Assembly (NCBI RefSeq): GCF_001640805.2
Contig: NC_066843.1
Coordinates: forward strand, 2,627,182 to 2,691,181
Length of the DNA stretch: 64,000 nt
DNA from: Lates calcarifer
Taxonomy: Eukaryota > Chordata > Actinopteri > Centropomidae
Direction: 5' to 3'
Below are positions 49,076 to 60,300 of the stretch, one piece after another. The position numbers were made by a program, and so were the translations under genes. How positions within the stretch are numbered: the stretch's first letter is position 1; every line of letters begins with the position of its first letter. The notes beneath the pieces were generated by a model, which was not told the DNA's origin, did no database searches, and was given only the letters and a program-made list of their open reading frames with translations.

Positions 49076-50375
49076 CATCCCTGTAACTGTGCTGTTAGCA
49101 TGGCCAATATTTACATTCACAAAGGCTCATTCTTCACTTTTATTTTGAAATAAAATTGCATGGATAAGTGGACCAGCTGTTACTTTGTTTCAGTAGTAAG
49201 TATCACTTACTAAACGTGAGTCTCCTGGAGTTTCACCTCCACAGCATCCTCTCTGTGTGTTCTCACTTCACGTTAACCAGAGTGCTGCTGGGTTTCTAAT
49301 GAAATGTCAGTTATCAGCGTCTTCCACATGTGGGAACACACTCTGTTTAATTTGTCTGCTGTATCAATACCAGGACCAAATATAGCCACTGTGGTCAAAT
49401 CAATCTAAATGCAAACATCCATCTTCACACCACCTTTAATTGTTTCCTGTCTGACTCATCATCTCACATCCACTTCTATTCTCTCAGCTTTTCATCATTA
49501 TATCTGTATCCTGTGTTTTTCTTGTTGATGCCACTTGTCCTCTGAGTGTTATCTTTGCCGTCTCCCTGTATTTTTTCATTGTAAACATGTTCATGGCCAC
49601 TAGGATCAGACCATGCTTTCCACTCAGTTCTCATATTTCTTAATTCTCTTAATACAAGTGAGTCAGACAGTGTTTTCTTCTCTTTTGAACATCATCATCC
49701 ACATGAGCAGTACTATAGCATAAAAATAAGTATAATTTCTTGTTGGCTGCTCTAATTCATTGGTGAAGGTTGTTGCGACTGTATACAGCCTGACTGAAAT
49801 ACCTGCAGACACTACATACGTGCTGTGAATCTATATTTCTATTTACACTTCTACTCCTATGAATACCCTATAATTGAACATCAATCAAAGGAAAAATTTA
49901 TCAGTTATCTTTAAAAATAATAGGAAAATAAAAAAAAGATTTTTAGTAGAGAAAGTGCCTTAGATTAAAAATCACCACCTCTATATGATCATTATCATGG
50001 AAAGAACAATAACCAGTTTCCAATTAAAGAAATCTTCTACATGTTTTAAAAGTGGTGCCAGTTTGTCATTTCACTGTCATTTGTAACTGTTTACCATAAA
50101 GTAGAGAAATGTCTATTAATATAAGATCATATTCTACTGAGAAGAGTGTGACACAAATACCTGGAAACAAAAGCTGAAATGTGCAAATGTGCAGTTTTTC
50201 TAAGAAAGAAAAAACATATTTTCACATCTCTCAAGACTTTCGTGTTGTTCTCTGAAAATCAAGATGTGTTTATTTTTCACGGCTTTTCATTTAATTCTCC
50301 ACAGAGATGCAACAAATGTAGAAAATGTCAACCATTCAGTTAGATAACTGATTTTCTTTTCTTCCAACAGAACAG

Positions 50376-50390
50376 ATGGGTGGGAGCTGA
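50376..50390 (+). promoter_or_regulatory. Minimal upstream ORF (ATG GGT GGG AGC TGA) just before the sstr3 start
   Basis: This four-codon ORF begins five bases after the acceptor of the coding exon and ends 37 bases before the receptor ATG. Its ATG has G at +4 but C at -3. With the exon 1 uORF, the sstr3 leader would carry at least two. Confidence 0.4.
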
Positions 50391-50427
50391 GACGGCAGAA
50401 GGACGAAGCCACAGAAAGAGCACATCC

Positions 50428-51894
50428 ATGGGTGACTTCTCGCTTCCCGGGCTGGAGATGACGGATGAGATGTGGGAGAACGGCAGCTTTGCCAGCCCCT
50501 CGCCTGGACTCCCCCTGTTTCTGCTCATGTTCAACAACAGTGATCTGAACGAGACGCTGTTCAACGCCACCAACTCCACCAACTCCACCGGCCCAGATGT
50601 CCCCTCGGGTCCCAGCGTGGCAGGGGTCCTCATCCCACTCATATACATCATTGTTTGTATCATTGGGCTGGGTGGAAACACTTTAGTGATTCACATTGTA
50701 CTGCACTACTCGAAGATAGAGTCAGTCACCAACATCTACATCCTCAACTTAGCCATCGCCGACGAGCTCTTCATGCTCGGCCTGCCTTTCTTAGCGGTGC
50801 AGAACACGCTGCAGTCGTGGCCCTTCGGCTCATTCATGTGCCGCCTGGTCATGACCGTCGACTCCATCAACCAGTTCACCAGCATCTTCTGTCTGACCGT
50901 GATGAGCATCGACCGCTACCTTGCCGTTGTTCACCCAATTCGGTCTTCAAAGTGGCGGCGGCCTCAGGTGGCCAAAGTGGTGAATGGCACCGTGTGGGCG
51001 CTGTCGTTTCTTGTTGTTCTGCCTGTGGTCATCTTCGCCAACATCCAGAAGGCGGGAGGCACCTGTAACATCGCCTGGCCTCAGCCAGCCAACATCTGGA
51101 GGGCGGCCTTCATCATCTACACCTCCACTGTTGGATTCTTCTGCCCTCTTCTCATCATCTGCCTCTGTTACCTGCTCATTGTTTTCAAGATCCGCAGCTC
51201 GGGTAAAAAAGTCCACGCCACCTCCACCAAGCGCAGGAAGTCAGAGCGGAAAGTGACGCGCATGGTTGTGATTGTTGTCGCCGTGTTCGTCTTCTGCTGG
51301 CTGCCCTTCTACGCCCTCAACATCATCAACCTACTGGTGTCCCTGCCCTCAGAGTACCAGTGCCTTTACTATTTTGTCGTAGTGCTCGGTTACGCCAACA
51401 GTTGCGCCAACCCCATTGTCTATGGTTTCTTGTCAGACAACTTCAAGAGGGGTTTCCGGAAAGCGCTCTGCCGCTCCACAAGGAAGGTGGAGAACCACGA
51501 GCCCATGGAGCGCCAGCAGCAGCAGGAGGAAGGGAGGAGGGCACTCATGCCCAGGGAGAGCTTGCGACGAGCGATCAGGGACGAAGAGGACGATGATGAT
51601 GAAGACATCTCAGAAATGACTGAGATCTACAGAATTGCCCAGAACGGAAACAGCAGCTTCCAGCCGCAGAGCTCACAGCCGCTGTTCTCAGAGAAAGGAG
51701 CAACTCCAGGGGCAACAGAGCTGTCATCCCCAGACAAGAAGGACAAAGCCGGGGACATGAAGGGGAAAGATCCGGTCAACGGGTCTGCGTTGACTGTCCC
51801 ATTGCTGCTCAATGGAGCCAAAAATGGGAGCATCAAAACTCTGCCAGAGGAAAACTTGGAACAGAGCACCTCATTGGAAATAAGTTATTTATAG
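50428..51894 (+). CDS. sstr3: sstr3, somatostatin receptor type 3
   Basis: Gi/o-coupled receptor for somatostatin at the cell surface (ciliary in mammals). The 488 aa are encoded in one exon, with acceptor ttcttccaacag ending at 50370. The N-terminus carries several NxS/T glycosylation sites (N37, N41, N46, N49). Seven membrane helices lie between about 66 and 336. Key residues: D145 in helix 3 (ligand anchor), the C138-C213 disulfide, DRY at 162-164, CWLP at 290-293, and the somatostatin-receptor signature [15 protein letters not shown] (322-336). C348 may be palmitoylated. [13 protein letters not shown] and LPVVIFA match SSTR3 rather than SSTR5, as does the end EISYL. The tail has an acidic run at 386-393, as in mammals, and is longer than the human one (418 aa in total). 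In loop 3 the ciliary Ax[S/A]xQ motif reads ATSTK. The start is the first in-frame ATG; the next, at 50458, is possible. Confidence 0.95.
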   Translation: MGDFSLPGLEMTDEMWENGSFASPSPGLPLFLLMFNNSDLNETLFNATNSTNSTGPDVPSGPSVAGVLIPLIYIIVCIIGLGGNTLVIHIVLHYSKIESVTNIYILNLAIADELFMLGLPFLAVQNTLQSWPFGSFMCRLVMTVDSINQFTSIFCLTVMSIDRYLAVVHPIRSSKWRRPQVAKVVNGTVWALSFLVVLPVVIFANIQKAGGTCNIAWPQPANIWRAAFIIYTSTVGFFCPLLIICLCYLLIVFKIRSSGKKVHATSTKRRKSERKVTRMVVIVVAVFVFCWLPFYALNIINLLVSLPSEYQCLYYFVVVLGYANSCANPIVYGFLSDNFKRGFRKALCRSTRKVENHEPMERQQQQEEGRRALMPRESLRRAIRDEEDDDDEDISEMTEIYRIAQNGNSSFQPQSSQPLFSEKGATPGATELSSPDKKDKAGDMKGKDPVNGSALTVPLLLNGAKNGSIKTLPEENLEQSTSLEISYL

Positions 51895-53345
51895 TGTAAA
51901 ATATGGACTGTAAGCTTACATTACTTGAAGTAAACTCAGTATTACAACACAGGGCGGCCTGCCTCTCAATTTGTAATACAGCAAAAACCCCACAATGAAC
52001 ACAAAAAAACTCAAGACAGGGTTTAGAGTTGCTGCTTTTGATCAAGGGACACTAAGCTGTTGGTAACATTTTACCAACATACAGAATGTTTATAATGTGT
52101 TACTGTATAATGTGTATATATGCATGGCTGAATGTACAAATTTGTGCCTTTATCTTCTGTTATGACATGTATCTTGTTGATCTTTGTATTTTAAACCTTT
52201 TTATTTCATAATTTACTCAAAATTTACTGTATTTAAGCTTAAGTCACAGCAACAAGTTACACATTAGTTAAAGAGAACATTAACAACATGGTTATCACTT
52301 TTTTTTAGATGCCTGCAACGCCTGTTTTCTATAGACATTCTGTTTATATACTACTAATCTGTTTTGCCAGTAAGGCAACAAAAAGGTTTTTTAAAGGTTG
52401 GTGAAAGATTGCAGTTTGATTTGAACACTGAAGGAGCCATTTGTAAGTTTTGAAATTGCTACATAGCTAATGTTGGCATTAACAGTGGTTTACTTACAAC
52501 TCCAGAAAAAACTGCGAGTTCAGCATCAAATTCCAAGTCTTTACTTGCCATGAGCTGTCTCCATTGACAGTGCTTTCCTGGAAATGTTTTGCTTCTAGTT
52601 CTGTCACTCTTTTCCCTTCTACTGAAGTTAGCACTCTAACCAGCTAGTCGGCCAGTCTCGTCACTTTCCAATTGTCTCCCACTTCAAGTTCTAGATTAAA
52701 CCAGTCCACAATCTTTCCCAAACCTTAACCAAGTTCTGTGAGTGCCTAAATATGACCGTAACAACCTTCAATCATCCTGTAGTAGCAGATATTGTAGGAA
52801 AGCGAGTGAATGTAGCATTTGTACTTTCAGTTCAGTAACTTCATCATTATTGATTAAAAAAATAATCAGACATTATTTCTTCAAAATACTATTTACTGAA
52901 ATAATATATAAACGTAATTTCTAGGAGGGGTTGCATGCCTTCACATGTTCTCATTAATTAGTTACAAACATTATATATGAATATTATCTTATGTATATAG
53001 CTCACATTCAGGCCTTGATCTTGGATGTTCTTAGAAGTTAATCTAAGCTTTGTTGTAGCTGAAATTGTGACTTTGTGAAGGGGATAGCTTTTTTCTCACA
53101 TTCTGGTTGGAAAAAACACTATTTCCTGATGCCTGAAGTTGTGTGTGATAATGCTGCACTGGACAGAAGCTCAGATTTCAAAACTGTGTTTTACTGCACA
53201 TTTGATGATGTTAGATAGTAAAAGTAACATGTTGCCTGGCAATTGGCAAATGGTAGCAACTGTATCATTTATCTTTAATGTACACTAAAAGAAAACTTTA
53301 TTTCTTGTGCCGTAAATTAAATATTAATCAGTACAAAATAAATTA
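51895..53345 (+). other. Probable sstr3 3' UTR
   Basis: AT-rich, repeat-poor sequence after the stop. AATAAA occurs at 53337-53342 and could end the transcript, though the real length is unknown. A short gagccatttgtaagtttt piece at 52434 resembles the end of a MITE. Confidence 0.35.
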
Positions 53346-56300
53346 AACAGGTGACTCTGGAGAATCTTAAGCTTTGATAAACCTTGTACACTGACCCACA
53401 TTAAAAGTTGATCATTTACTATTTTGTTATCAGAATGAACTTGGAGGTGTTTTACAGTTTCAGGAATGTGAGTTATCATGTTAAACAAATTTGGACCGTA
53501 AATTACACACAACATTCAAATCACAGCGGCTTTGTGGTGAAGTTCAAAGATAGTACAGAGTGTTTTAATTGTCGTACAGATTGAAATTGACACATATTCC
53601 TGAAAGGGTAACACACACACACATTGTTTTTCTTTATCAGATAAATTCAAGGACTCTTGACTGTCAGCAAAATTGATTTCAAGCACCCTAATGCTGGCAG
53701 TGAACTGCTGGTAGTGGAGGTGCATTGTGGGTAATATAGTCTGCAGAATTTGGAAAGGAGGGAGAACATGTTGGATCAAAAACTATCCATAGTGAGTGAG
53801 TATTCTTTTTAAATTAAGAGCACTGACAAATAACCAACACCATACTACTATACAGCAGTTCTTCTCAAAGTTTTTTCTGTCATACCTCCCTTCAGAGGCG
53901 GGGAAAAAAACAATTTCCACACCTAAACTGATTCAATTTTTATCAGCTATTCACTCTCAAGTTCTTGCTCTCATGTCTCATTTATGTCCTTATGGTTGTG
54001 ATTGACCCGTTTTTCTTGTCAGAAATCTGAGTATCTTGTTCTTTTGATATGATATCATTTTGTGGAACAAGATAAACAATTATGTTACTGACAACTGGTA
54101 CTCAGACAAACAAACTGCCCTAGCCACCCCAGTAGCCACTATAAGAAACCGGAACCTCCTTAATTTTTCTTGATTTTAATAAAGTTAAACTATTTGTGAG
54201 CTCATCCATATCCATAAAACTCACCAATGCTCTCAAGCTTTCTAGTTGTAACCTCCACTGTCTAAAGATTTCCACATCGCTCTGTCGTCTTTATCCTGTC
54301 ATTACAAACTCATCTGAACCTAACCACAACCCCTCAACTCACGCATGGACTCGTCTCTACTATTGAACTGTGACGTTTATGCCATATTGATTATTGATAA
54401 TGACTTTATTCTGCTACAGAACAATTGATTTCAAATATGTGAAACAAAGCGTTAGGTTTCAACACTAACCCATACTCATAACGTCTGATATAAGAAGCCT
54501 GGTGTCTAGCTAGAGGTAGCTCCTCCACATTTGGTCTTGAGCTGATGAAGTGTGAAGCAGGCTGTCCACCATCTTTACAGATCCCATGTGAGATAGAAGA
54601 TGTTCTCTTTCCCTTACAGATGGCCGCCCACCCTGAGTCTGGTTGTGCTCGAGGTTTTTGCCTCTTAAAAGAAAGTTTTTCCTTGCCACAGTCGACTCAC
54701 AGTGGGAATTGTTGGGTCTCTCTTGTAAATATTATAATGTAAAGAGCACAGTCTAGACCTGCTCTATATGTACAGTGCCTCAAGATAACGTCTGGCATGA
54801 TTCATAAATAAATATTGACTCGACTTGAAGAAACGATACAATGAACAGGCTCCATTCCTACCAAAGTTCTCAGCCACCATGTTCTTAGCAACTGACGCAT
54901 TCTACAGTTGTAAACATGGGAATCTTTCCTATCATTAACCTTCCTCCCACATGATTTAGCAAACACACTTCTAGGCCTTCTGGGAAACTGTATTCATTAA
55001 GGCCACTAAAAAACATATTAAAGTAATATTATTAACTAGAAAATAATGTCAGGTTCTCTCTCAAAAAACTATGATCTTTATCTAAACATGCAAAGCGAGT
55101 TACATGACGTGCCCAGGCATTAATTATTATGAATGTCAATGGGATTTTGAATGTTGTTGTGGAACCTCACGCTTGTTAACACCAGTAGATTTATGACTGC
55201 ACAGCCTGACTACAGGGGATAACGATCAAAATGTAATGGAATATGAACACTGGGCTTCCACCCAACAATTGGCGCATTTCACTGTGTATCAATATCTTCA
55301 GAAAAAATTAGCAGGCAAATGTGGAAACAACCCTCCATCATTCACCAAAAACTCACCTTCTTGCCTGTTCATTCATGAGCGCTAACACACCACACACTTT
55401 GATACCAGCCCTGTTATATTTAGCTGGCTGTAAATACAGTGAAACAATGCTTCTGCTCGTTGTTACTGAGTCTCTGCTGCTCTCGGCTGGTCTTCAGCCT
55501 GCACGCCCACGCACACCCTTCTGCAAAGATCCACTGAGGAGCATAAAACCGTCATTAAAGCCACATTAAAAAAGGATTTGCCAGGCTGATACTTTATTTG
55601 CCAGGCCCCTGTGGCTGGCAGTTTGATGAGAGTGGAGATTTGTTCAGGGCGAGTAGACCTGGGAAGGACTGAGTGTGTGTTTGCCTCTCTGTTTACTAGT
55701 GTTAGCGCATGTGTGCGTGTGTTACAGGCTATAAATATTGTCAGTTCAAGCCGCCTGTGTGATCCCCAACTCCCCGCAGTGATAACCCACCTGTGCTTAC
55801 TGTACGTGGAGAGGTGATAGTCAGTTGATGGTTCTGCTGGTGGCATCGTTATGACTCAGTGTGATCCTCTCTGCCTACAGGCTCTCACCCACATACAATA
55901 TGGACAAGACTCAAGTTAACTCTAATAGCCTATTATTCACTTTTTTTGGCAGGAGCAGCTATGGAAACCCACTGCAAACACCATCATCAGCTCAAGAGGA
56001 TGAACACAACAAGGTCCATACGTGAGCCTAATAAATGCTAACACTTCCCTTTAAAGGCAAACTCAGCTTATTCTGTTTCAACACATTTTAAATGAGCATG
56101 CATACAGAATAATCTGAATAATGCATGTTTATTTCCACAGTGTAATCAGGAGCTGTAAATGGTAATGCTAACTGAATGGGAGTCTTTATTACTTTGAAAA
56201 AAAAAACCCATCACTTTAGCTGAAGTGCTGCTGTTGATTTAAGTGCAGGAACAGTTTACCGATGGGACATAAACCCTCATCACAGTGTCTGCAGCAGATA

Positions 56301-56879
56301 ATACGCTGTGAAACAGTCATGTTTTATATCTCTTTTCACACAATTAAACACAAAGCATCAGGGGAAATGTGCAACATAACTCCTGCTTGTTGTTGGCTGG
56401 TGTAGATTTTGTATATTATTCACACTGGATTGTTGTTGTTGTTTTTCTTTTGTGTTTTTCTTATAGTGCTGCTGCAGTTTCAATATTTTGTGACATATCT
56501 GTTATTGAATGTTACAACAGAAGTATGACCAAATAAAAAGACATATTTCAGTGAAACATCTGATTTTTCTCTTGTCTTCAGTAATGTAGGTAAGTGGTCT
56601 AAAATATCATCCTGCAATAGATCTACATTTTGGGAAATACACTTATTTGCTTTTTTTGCTACAAGTTAAATCAACATAATATAACTAGGCTGAGCAACAG
56701 CGCCCTCTGCAGCTACACAAGGTAACTAATTCTGTTTTCATGCATAGAAAGCAAAGCCTATCATCTGAAACAGTATTACCAATTATCCATAATCAGCTCA
56801 TCAGCACCTTTATTAATCCTTAATTAAGTCATATCTTTTTTTAAATCCATATGTAACCCTTCATAAAACCACGTCATTG
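53346..56879. other. Intergenic stretch between sstr3 and an orphan CpG-rich region
   Basis: It contains LINE 3' debris at 54.54-54.83 kb. A 127-codon minus-strand open frame at 55.46-55.85 kb has no family resemblance and is not called. A short CA run lies at 53613-53622. Confidence 0.45.
54535..54835 (+). mobile_element. LINE 3' UTR fragment
   Basis: ctgagtctggttgtgctcga, ggtttttgcctcttaaaaga, aagtttttccttgccacagt, gggaattgttgggtctct and gtctagacctgctctatatg form the very common 3' end of a fish LINE. It closes with cataaataaatattgact. Confidence 0.75.
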
Positions 56880-57760
56880 TTATAGCGCGCATGCGTCAGA
56901 GCTGCAGCTGCAAACCAGGAACTCCGCCTGAAACGCTGTCTTAAATTGACTTTTTAACTAGTGTTTAAGCCAAGTTTAAATTATACTTTTAGATGTTGCT
57001 CGCTTGTATCAATGTCTTATGAATTGATTATTACAGTCACCGCACACCTGGATTTTCATTTATCAGAGAAACTACTTTAAGCCTGTTCAATAGTAAGTTT
57101 GATACATCTATCTCTGCACTTACAATCGCATCACTCACCGCTCCTGGATGGCTTCGGCTGAGGTCGGATCTCCAGGCTCCATCAGATCCAAGAGGATGAG
57201 CGACTCCCGAGCTCAATGGGCGCAGAGGCCAAATCGATCCACGAGGAGGATATCTGGGCCAGGCTTGGTTGGTTCCTGGTCCAGTCTGGGAGTAGGCCTG
57301 GACCAGTTCGGTCCCTAGCCAGCACGTCCAAGTCCAAGTCAAGTCAATCCTGGTTGTTGACTTCTTTGTTAGTTTAGCAATAACTTGTTCCGATTGGCAC
57401 CAGGCATTAACAAGTCCATCTTACGTGCAGGTACATATAACACCCGTTAGACGCAGTCTGTAGTTCTGAAAAGTGACGTTATACACCTGCTTTGAAGAGT
57501 TCCGCGAGGCTCATTTACGTGTCCGGTCCAACACCTTCTTGTGGCCGCGGTGTGAGGCGCTTCAGCCGGTTACTGTCTCTACACACCTGGCTCTCCTTAG
57601 CGTCTCCTACACCGACAAACTCAGTCTCTTCCGGGAACGCATGTTCTAAAGCTACAATCTTCAAACAATTCGTATTCTCCCGCCCTCTCGCGCGCTCCTC
57701 CCTCAGAATGCCAAAACACTTCAGTGACGTCCACACGCACGGACCAGTCCCACCATAATT
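56880..57760. promoter_or_regulatory. Orphan CpG-rich region, candidate promoter
   Basis: CpG density is high compared with the flanks, in two blocks (56.88-56.95 and 57.12-57.76 kb). An NRF1-like GCGCATGCG is at 56887-56895 and CRE-like TGACGT at 57724-57729 and 57761-57766. Such sequence usually marks a gene start, but no known coding exon is recognised. It could be a promoter for a minus-strand or non-coding transcript. Confidence 0.45.
57139..57182 (-). CDS. Speculative first coding exon, minus strand
   Basis: ATG (57180-57182) opens MEPGDPTSAEAIQE plus a split Arg codon, then donor GTGAGTG. It sits inside the CpG-rich region downstream of a possible minus-strand start. I do not recognise the protein and found no second exon between here and sstr3, so this may be coincidence. 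Confidence 0.2.
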
Positions 57761-57901
57761 GACGTCCTCAGGGTCCTAGTGCCAGTCAAAGAGGTTCCTC
57801 ATGCTGCTATTACGAACACCTAGCAACCTAATAGACTCCCCTATTCCTGCTATTTTCTTTTTTTAATAGATCAAATATTAGTGTTGGACTTGTGATTTCG
57901 T

Positions 57902-57928
57902 GTATATATATATATATATATATATTTT

Positions 57929-57969
<41 letters not shown>
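57902..57969. repeat. Long (TA)n, self-complementary
   Basis: Two runs of alternating TA, of about 23 and 31 bases, separated by a short T-rich spacer. It can fold into hairpins and is likely unstable in length. Confidence 0.9.
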
Positions 57970-57971
<2 letters not shown>

Positions 57972-58074
57972 AATATATAAAAGCCACTAGATCCAGCTAC
58001 CATCCCCATGATGGTCATGAGGTCTGATAAGCTTCTTTCCTTGACCAAATCATTAGAAATAAAAAATGTTGTCC

Positions 58075-58550
58075 AGTCATGCTTTTTCAGTAAAAAAAAT
58101 AAAATCTCCTAGTCCTGTCTCCTGCTGATTTAGAAAAGGTCATACATGTACTTGTTTTCCCCCGTCTTGATTACTGTAATGCACTTTATGCTGGCATCAG
58201 TCAGAGCTCCTTTCACCGACTCCAAAATGGCCTTGCTCCAAATTACATCAAGGGCTTATTAAGCCCCTATGAGCCTTGGTGTTCACTTAGATCAGTGGAT
58301 GGAGCTCTGTTGTTTATTACTAGGCCTTGGCTTTTGACCAAGGGTGATAGGGCCTTCGCTGTTGTGGCCTTCACTCTTCTTAAAACATTCTCTTATCGGA
58401 AAGCTTTTATTAATGTTTGGTTTGATATGTTCTTGTGTTTTATTATCCTGCCATACTGACAATTTCTATTAACTGCTGTTTTTAAATTCACTTTTTCTTT
58501 CTGTAGGTATTTTGTAACTATGTGCTAAATAAATAAAGTTTATTAATATT
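58075..58550 (+). pseudogene. L2-like LINE ORF2 fragment and 3' tail, degraded
   Basis: The translation includes VFPRLDYCNALYAGISQSS, RLQN, LAPNYIKGLLSPYEP, LRSVDGALLFITRP and LLTKGDRAFAVVA. These are the thumb and C-terminal blocks of L2-type reverse transcriptases (FSRLDYCNALYAG, GDRAFAVAAP), with internal deletions and no intact frame. It ends with ctaaataaataaagtttatt. Confidence 0.8.
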
Positions 58551-59974
58551 ATATTATTTGTTGTGTGGCTTAAATAAGCAGAATATAGCATAATATATTA
58601 GGGGCCTCAAACTCTCAAACACAAAGCCCTATGTTCAAGAGTTTAAACAGCATTTTGAACATGTTGTTTTTAATATGGAGACACAAAAAGAAAAGAAGCA
58701 CATCAAGTTTGAATGTTGTGTTTTTGAAAACCTCTTATCCAAATGTAACTTAATATAACTGAGCTCAGCCAGATGCCACTGAAACTATTCCTGTGCTGAC
58801 GTTTTTGTCTGGGAATCAGAATAAATACACTGGTTGCCATGCAAGGCTCAGACACAACACATTATAAAACAACAACAAGTTATTTTAGAACAAGGGTTTT
58901 CAACTCCTGGTATTATTCCTAGTCTTAATGCTGTCTGGGGAAAATCTTGCTCCAGGTGTTAATTTGGGAGCTTTGGGGGATGTAAACAGAAAGTAGCTGA
59001 TGGAATAATTTTAGCCTGGACCTGATTTGTTGGCACCATTTTAAGTAAGCTGAATTAGCTAGTAGCACTTCTGTTTGCAATCTGCACATGGATGTAAAGA
59101 CAACTATCACTTCATTACTTTGATACTCAAGAAAATATAAAAACATGATGAGTCTTAAGCGGGTTCCGGAGTTGTTAGGAGCATCTTTTCTATGAGTGTC
59201 TAAGTGATTTGTAGACATTTACATCCAACAAACACTGGATAAGGATGTTCCTCAAGAGGTGTGTAAGTCACTGTAAATCTAAAAAATATATGTATCGTGT
59301 TTGTGTGTTTACCTTTGACTGAGTTATGAAGCTGAGAATCACAGCACGCAGACAGTATTTTTTTAAAAACAGCTGTAGGTAACTGGTTTAAACCATCCTT
59401 AATGAGCTTTGGGAATTCTGCATCCTTGTACAACATGTTGGGTTAATGCTTCGTAACCTCACCAACAATCAAGACCGTAGTTTTGTTACCAGAAGCGCTA
59501 TGATTCATGTCTTTATTGACCTGGTTGTTATTGTCCATTGTGCCTTAATCAACCAATCAATCCGAGTTGCCTAGTTATTAAAGGCTAAACTGGCCCAGGC
59601 ACTGCTGTGCTTGAGACACCATCATCATTTACTTTGATAACTGAGCCGTTGCATTCATAATTTGATGTTACATTAATATACCTATTTATGCTGACAGTGT
59701 GTGGGTGTTCATCACTTCTTCTCCAGATGACTTTACCCTCCTACATATCTGGAAATCAGGCCTTTGCAAAGAAAAAGATACTTTTTTTTTCCTGCTAAAT
59801 TCTAACCAGAAGCACAAAATATGAAATTAATGCAAGAGTACCATTATAACTGATGTCAAGAACACATCCTCAAATATAAGGGAATATTAGAAAAGATCTT
59901 ACATTAGTCTTACATTTAGTAGTTCTTTTTTTTTTTTTTTTTTAGCATAACCTGGCCTTAAGAGAATAAGGCCA

Positions 59975-60300
59975 GGCTAGCAGCTCTGTGTAGCTGTACA
60001 TAGGCACAGGGGTGTTTTGAGCTAAAAGCTAACACCAGCATGCTAGTATGCTCACAGTGACAATACTATCATGCTGATGTTTAGAAGGTATAATGTTTAC
60101 CATGTTCACAATCTTATTTTAGCATATTACAATGCTAATATTTGCTAATTAGCACTAAACACATTGGTTTTGCAGACATTTGGACATAAGGCAAAATATT
60201 GGACAAACTATCTTACAAATCTTTGACCTGATGATGGCGCTGGATAAAAAGGAAGGAAAATGAATATAATTCATCCTGATGGGGTGCATGAATCTATGTG
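59975..60300 (+). repeat. Dispersed fish repeat with GCTAACACCAGCATGCTA
   Basis: aaaagctaacaccagcatgc, atgctgatgtttagaaggta, taatgtttaccatgttcac, ctaattagcactaaacaca and gacctgatgatggcgctgga are consecutive blocks of the element. Its downstream part supplies the ATTCATCCTCTGGGG units found at 25.2 and 49.0 kb. Confidence 0.65.

Larger units (their letters stand above)
37257..50370 (+). other. sstr3 intron 1 (about 13 kb)
   Basis: It holds the third TTTTGTGTCTC array (37.64-38.03 kb), Tc1 transposase remains (40.26-40.61 kb), repeat pieces at 41.7, 44.4, 48.4 and 49.0 kb, a LINE 3' end with a TG/TA microsatellite (46.55-47.15 kb) and a CTG run (47.57-47.59 kb). Repeat-poor, GC-balanced parts at 41.10-41.45 and 45.45-45.80 kb might be enhancers. 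No additional coding exon is seen. Confidence 0.55.

Noticed and set aside
50380..50427. Longer sstr3 open frame beginning at GTG 50380
   Set aside because: The first 16 codons precede any in-frame ATG and lie between the intron acceptor and ATG 50428; a GTG start is not expected in an animal gene.
50340..51869. Several antisense and alternate-frame open frames over sstr3 (up to 137 codons)
   Set aside because: They are shadows of a GC-rich coding exon and have no resemblance to any family.
55463..55846. 127-codon minus-strand open frame
   Set aside because: Composition is not protein-like and no conserved motif is visible; chance open frame.
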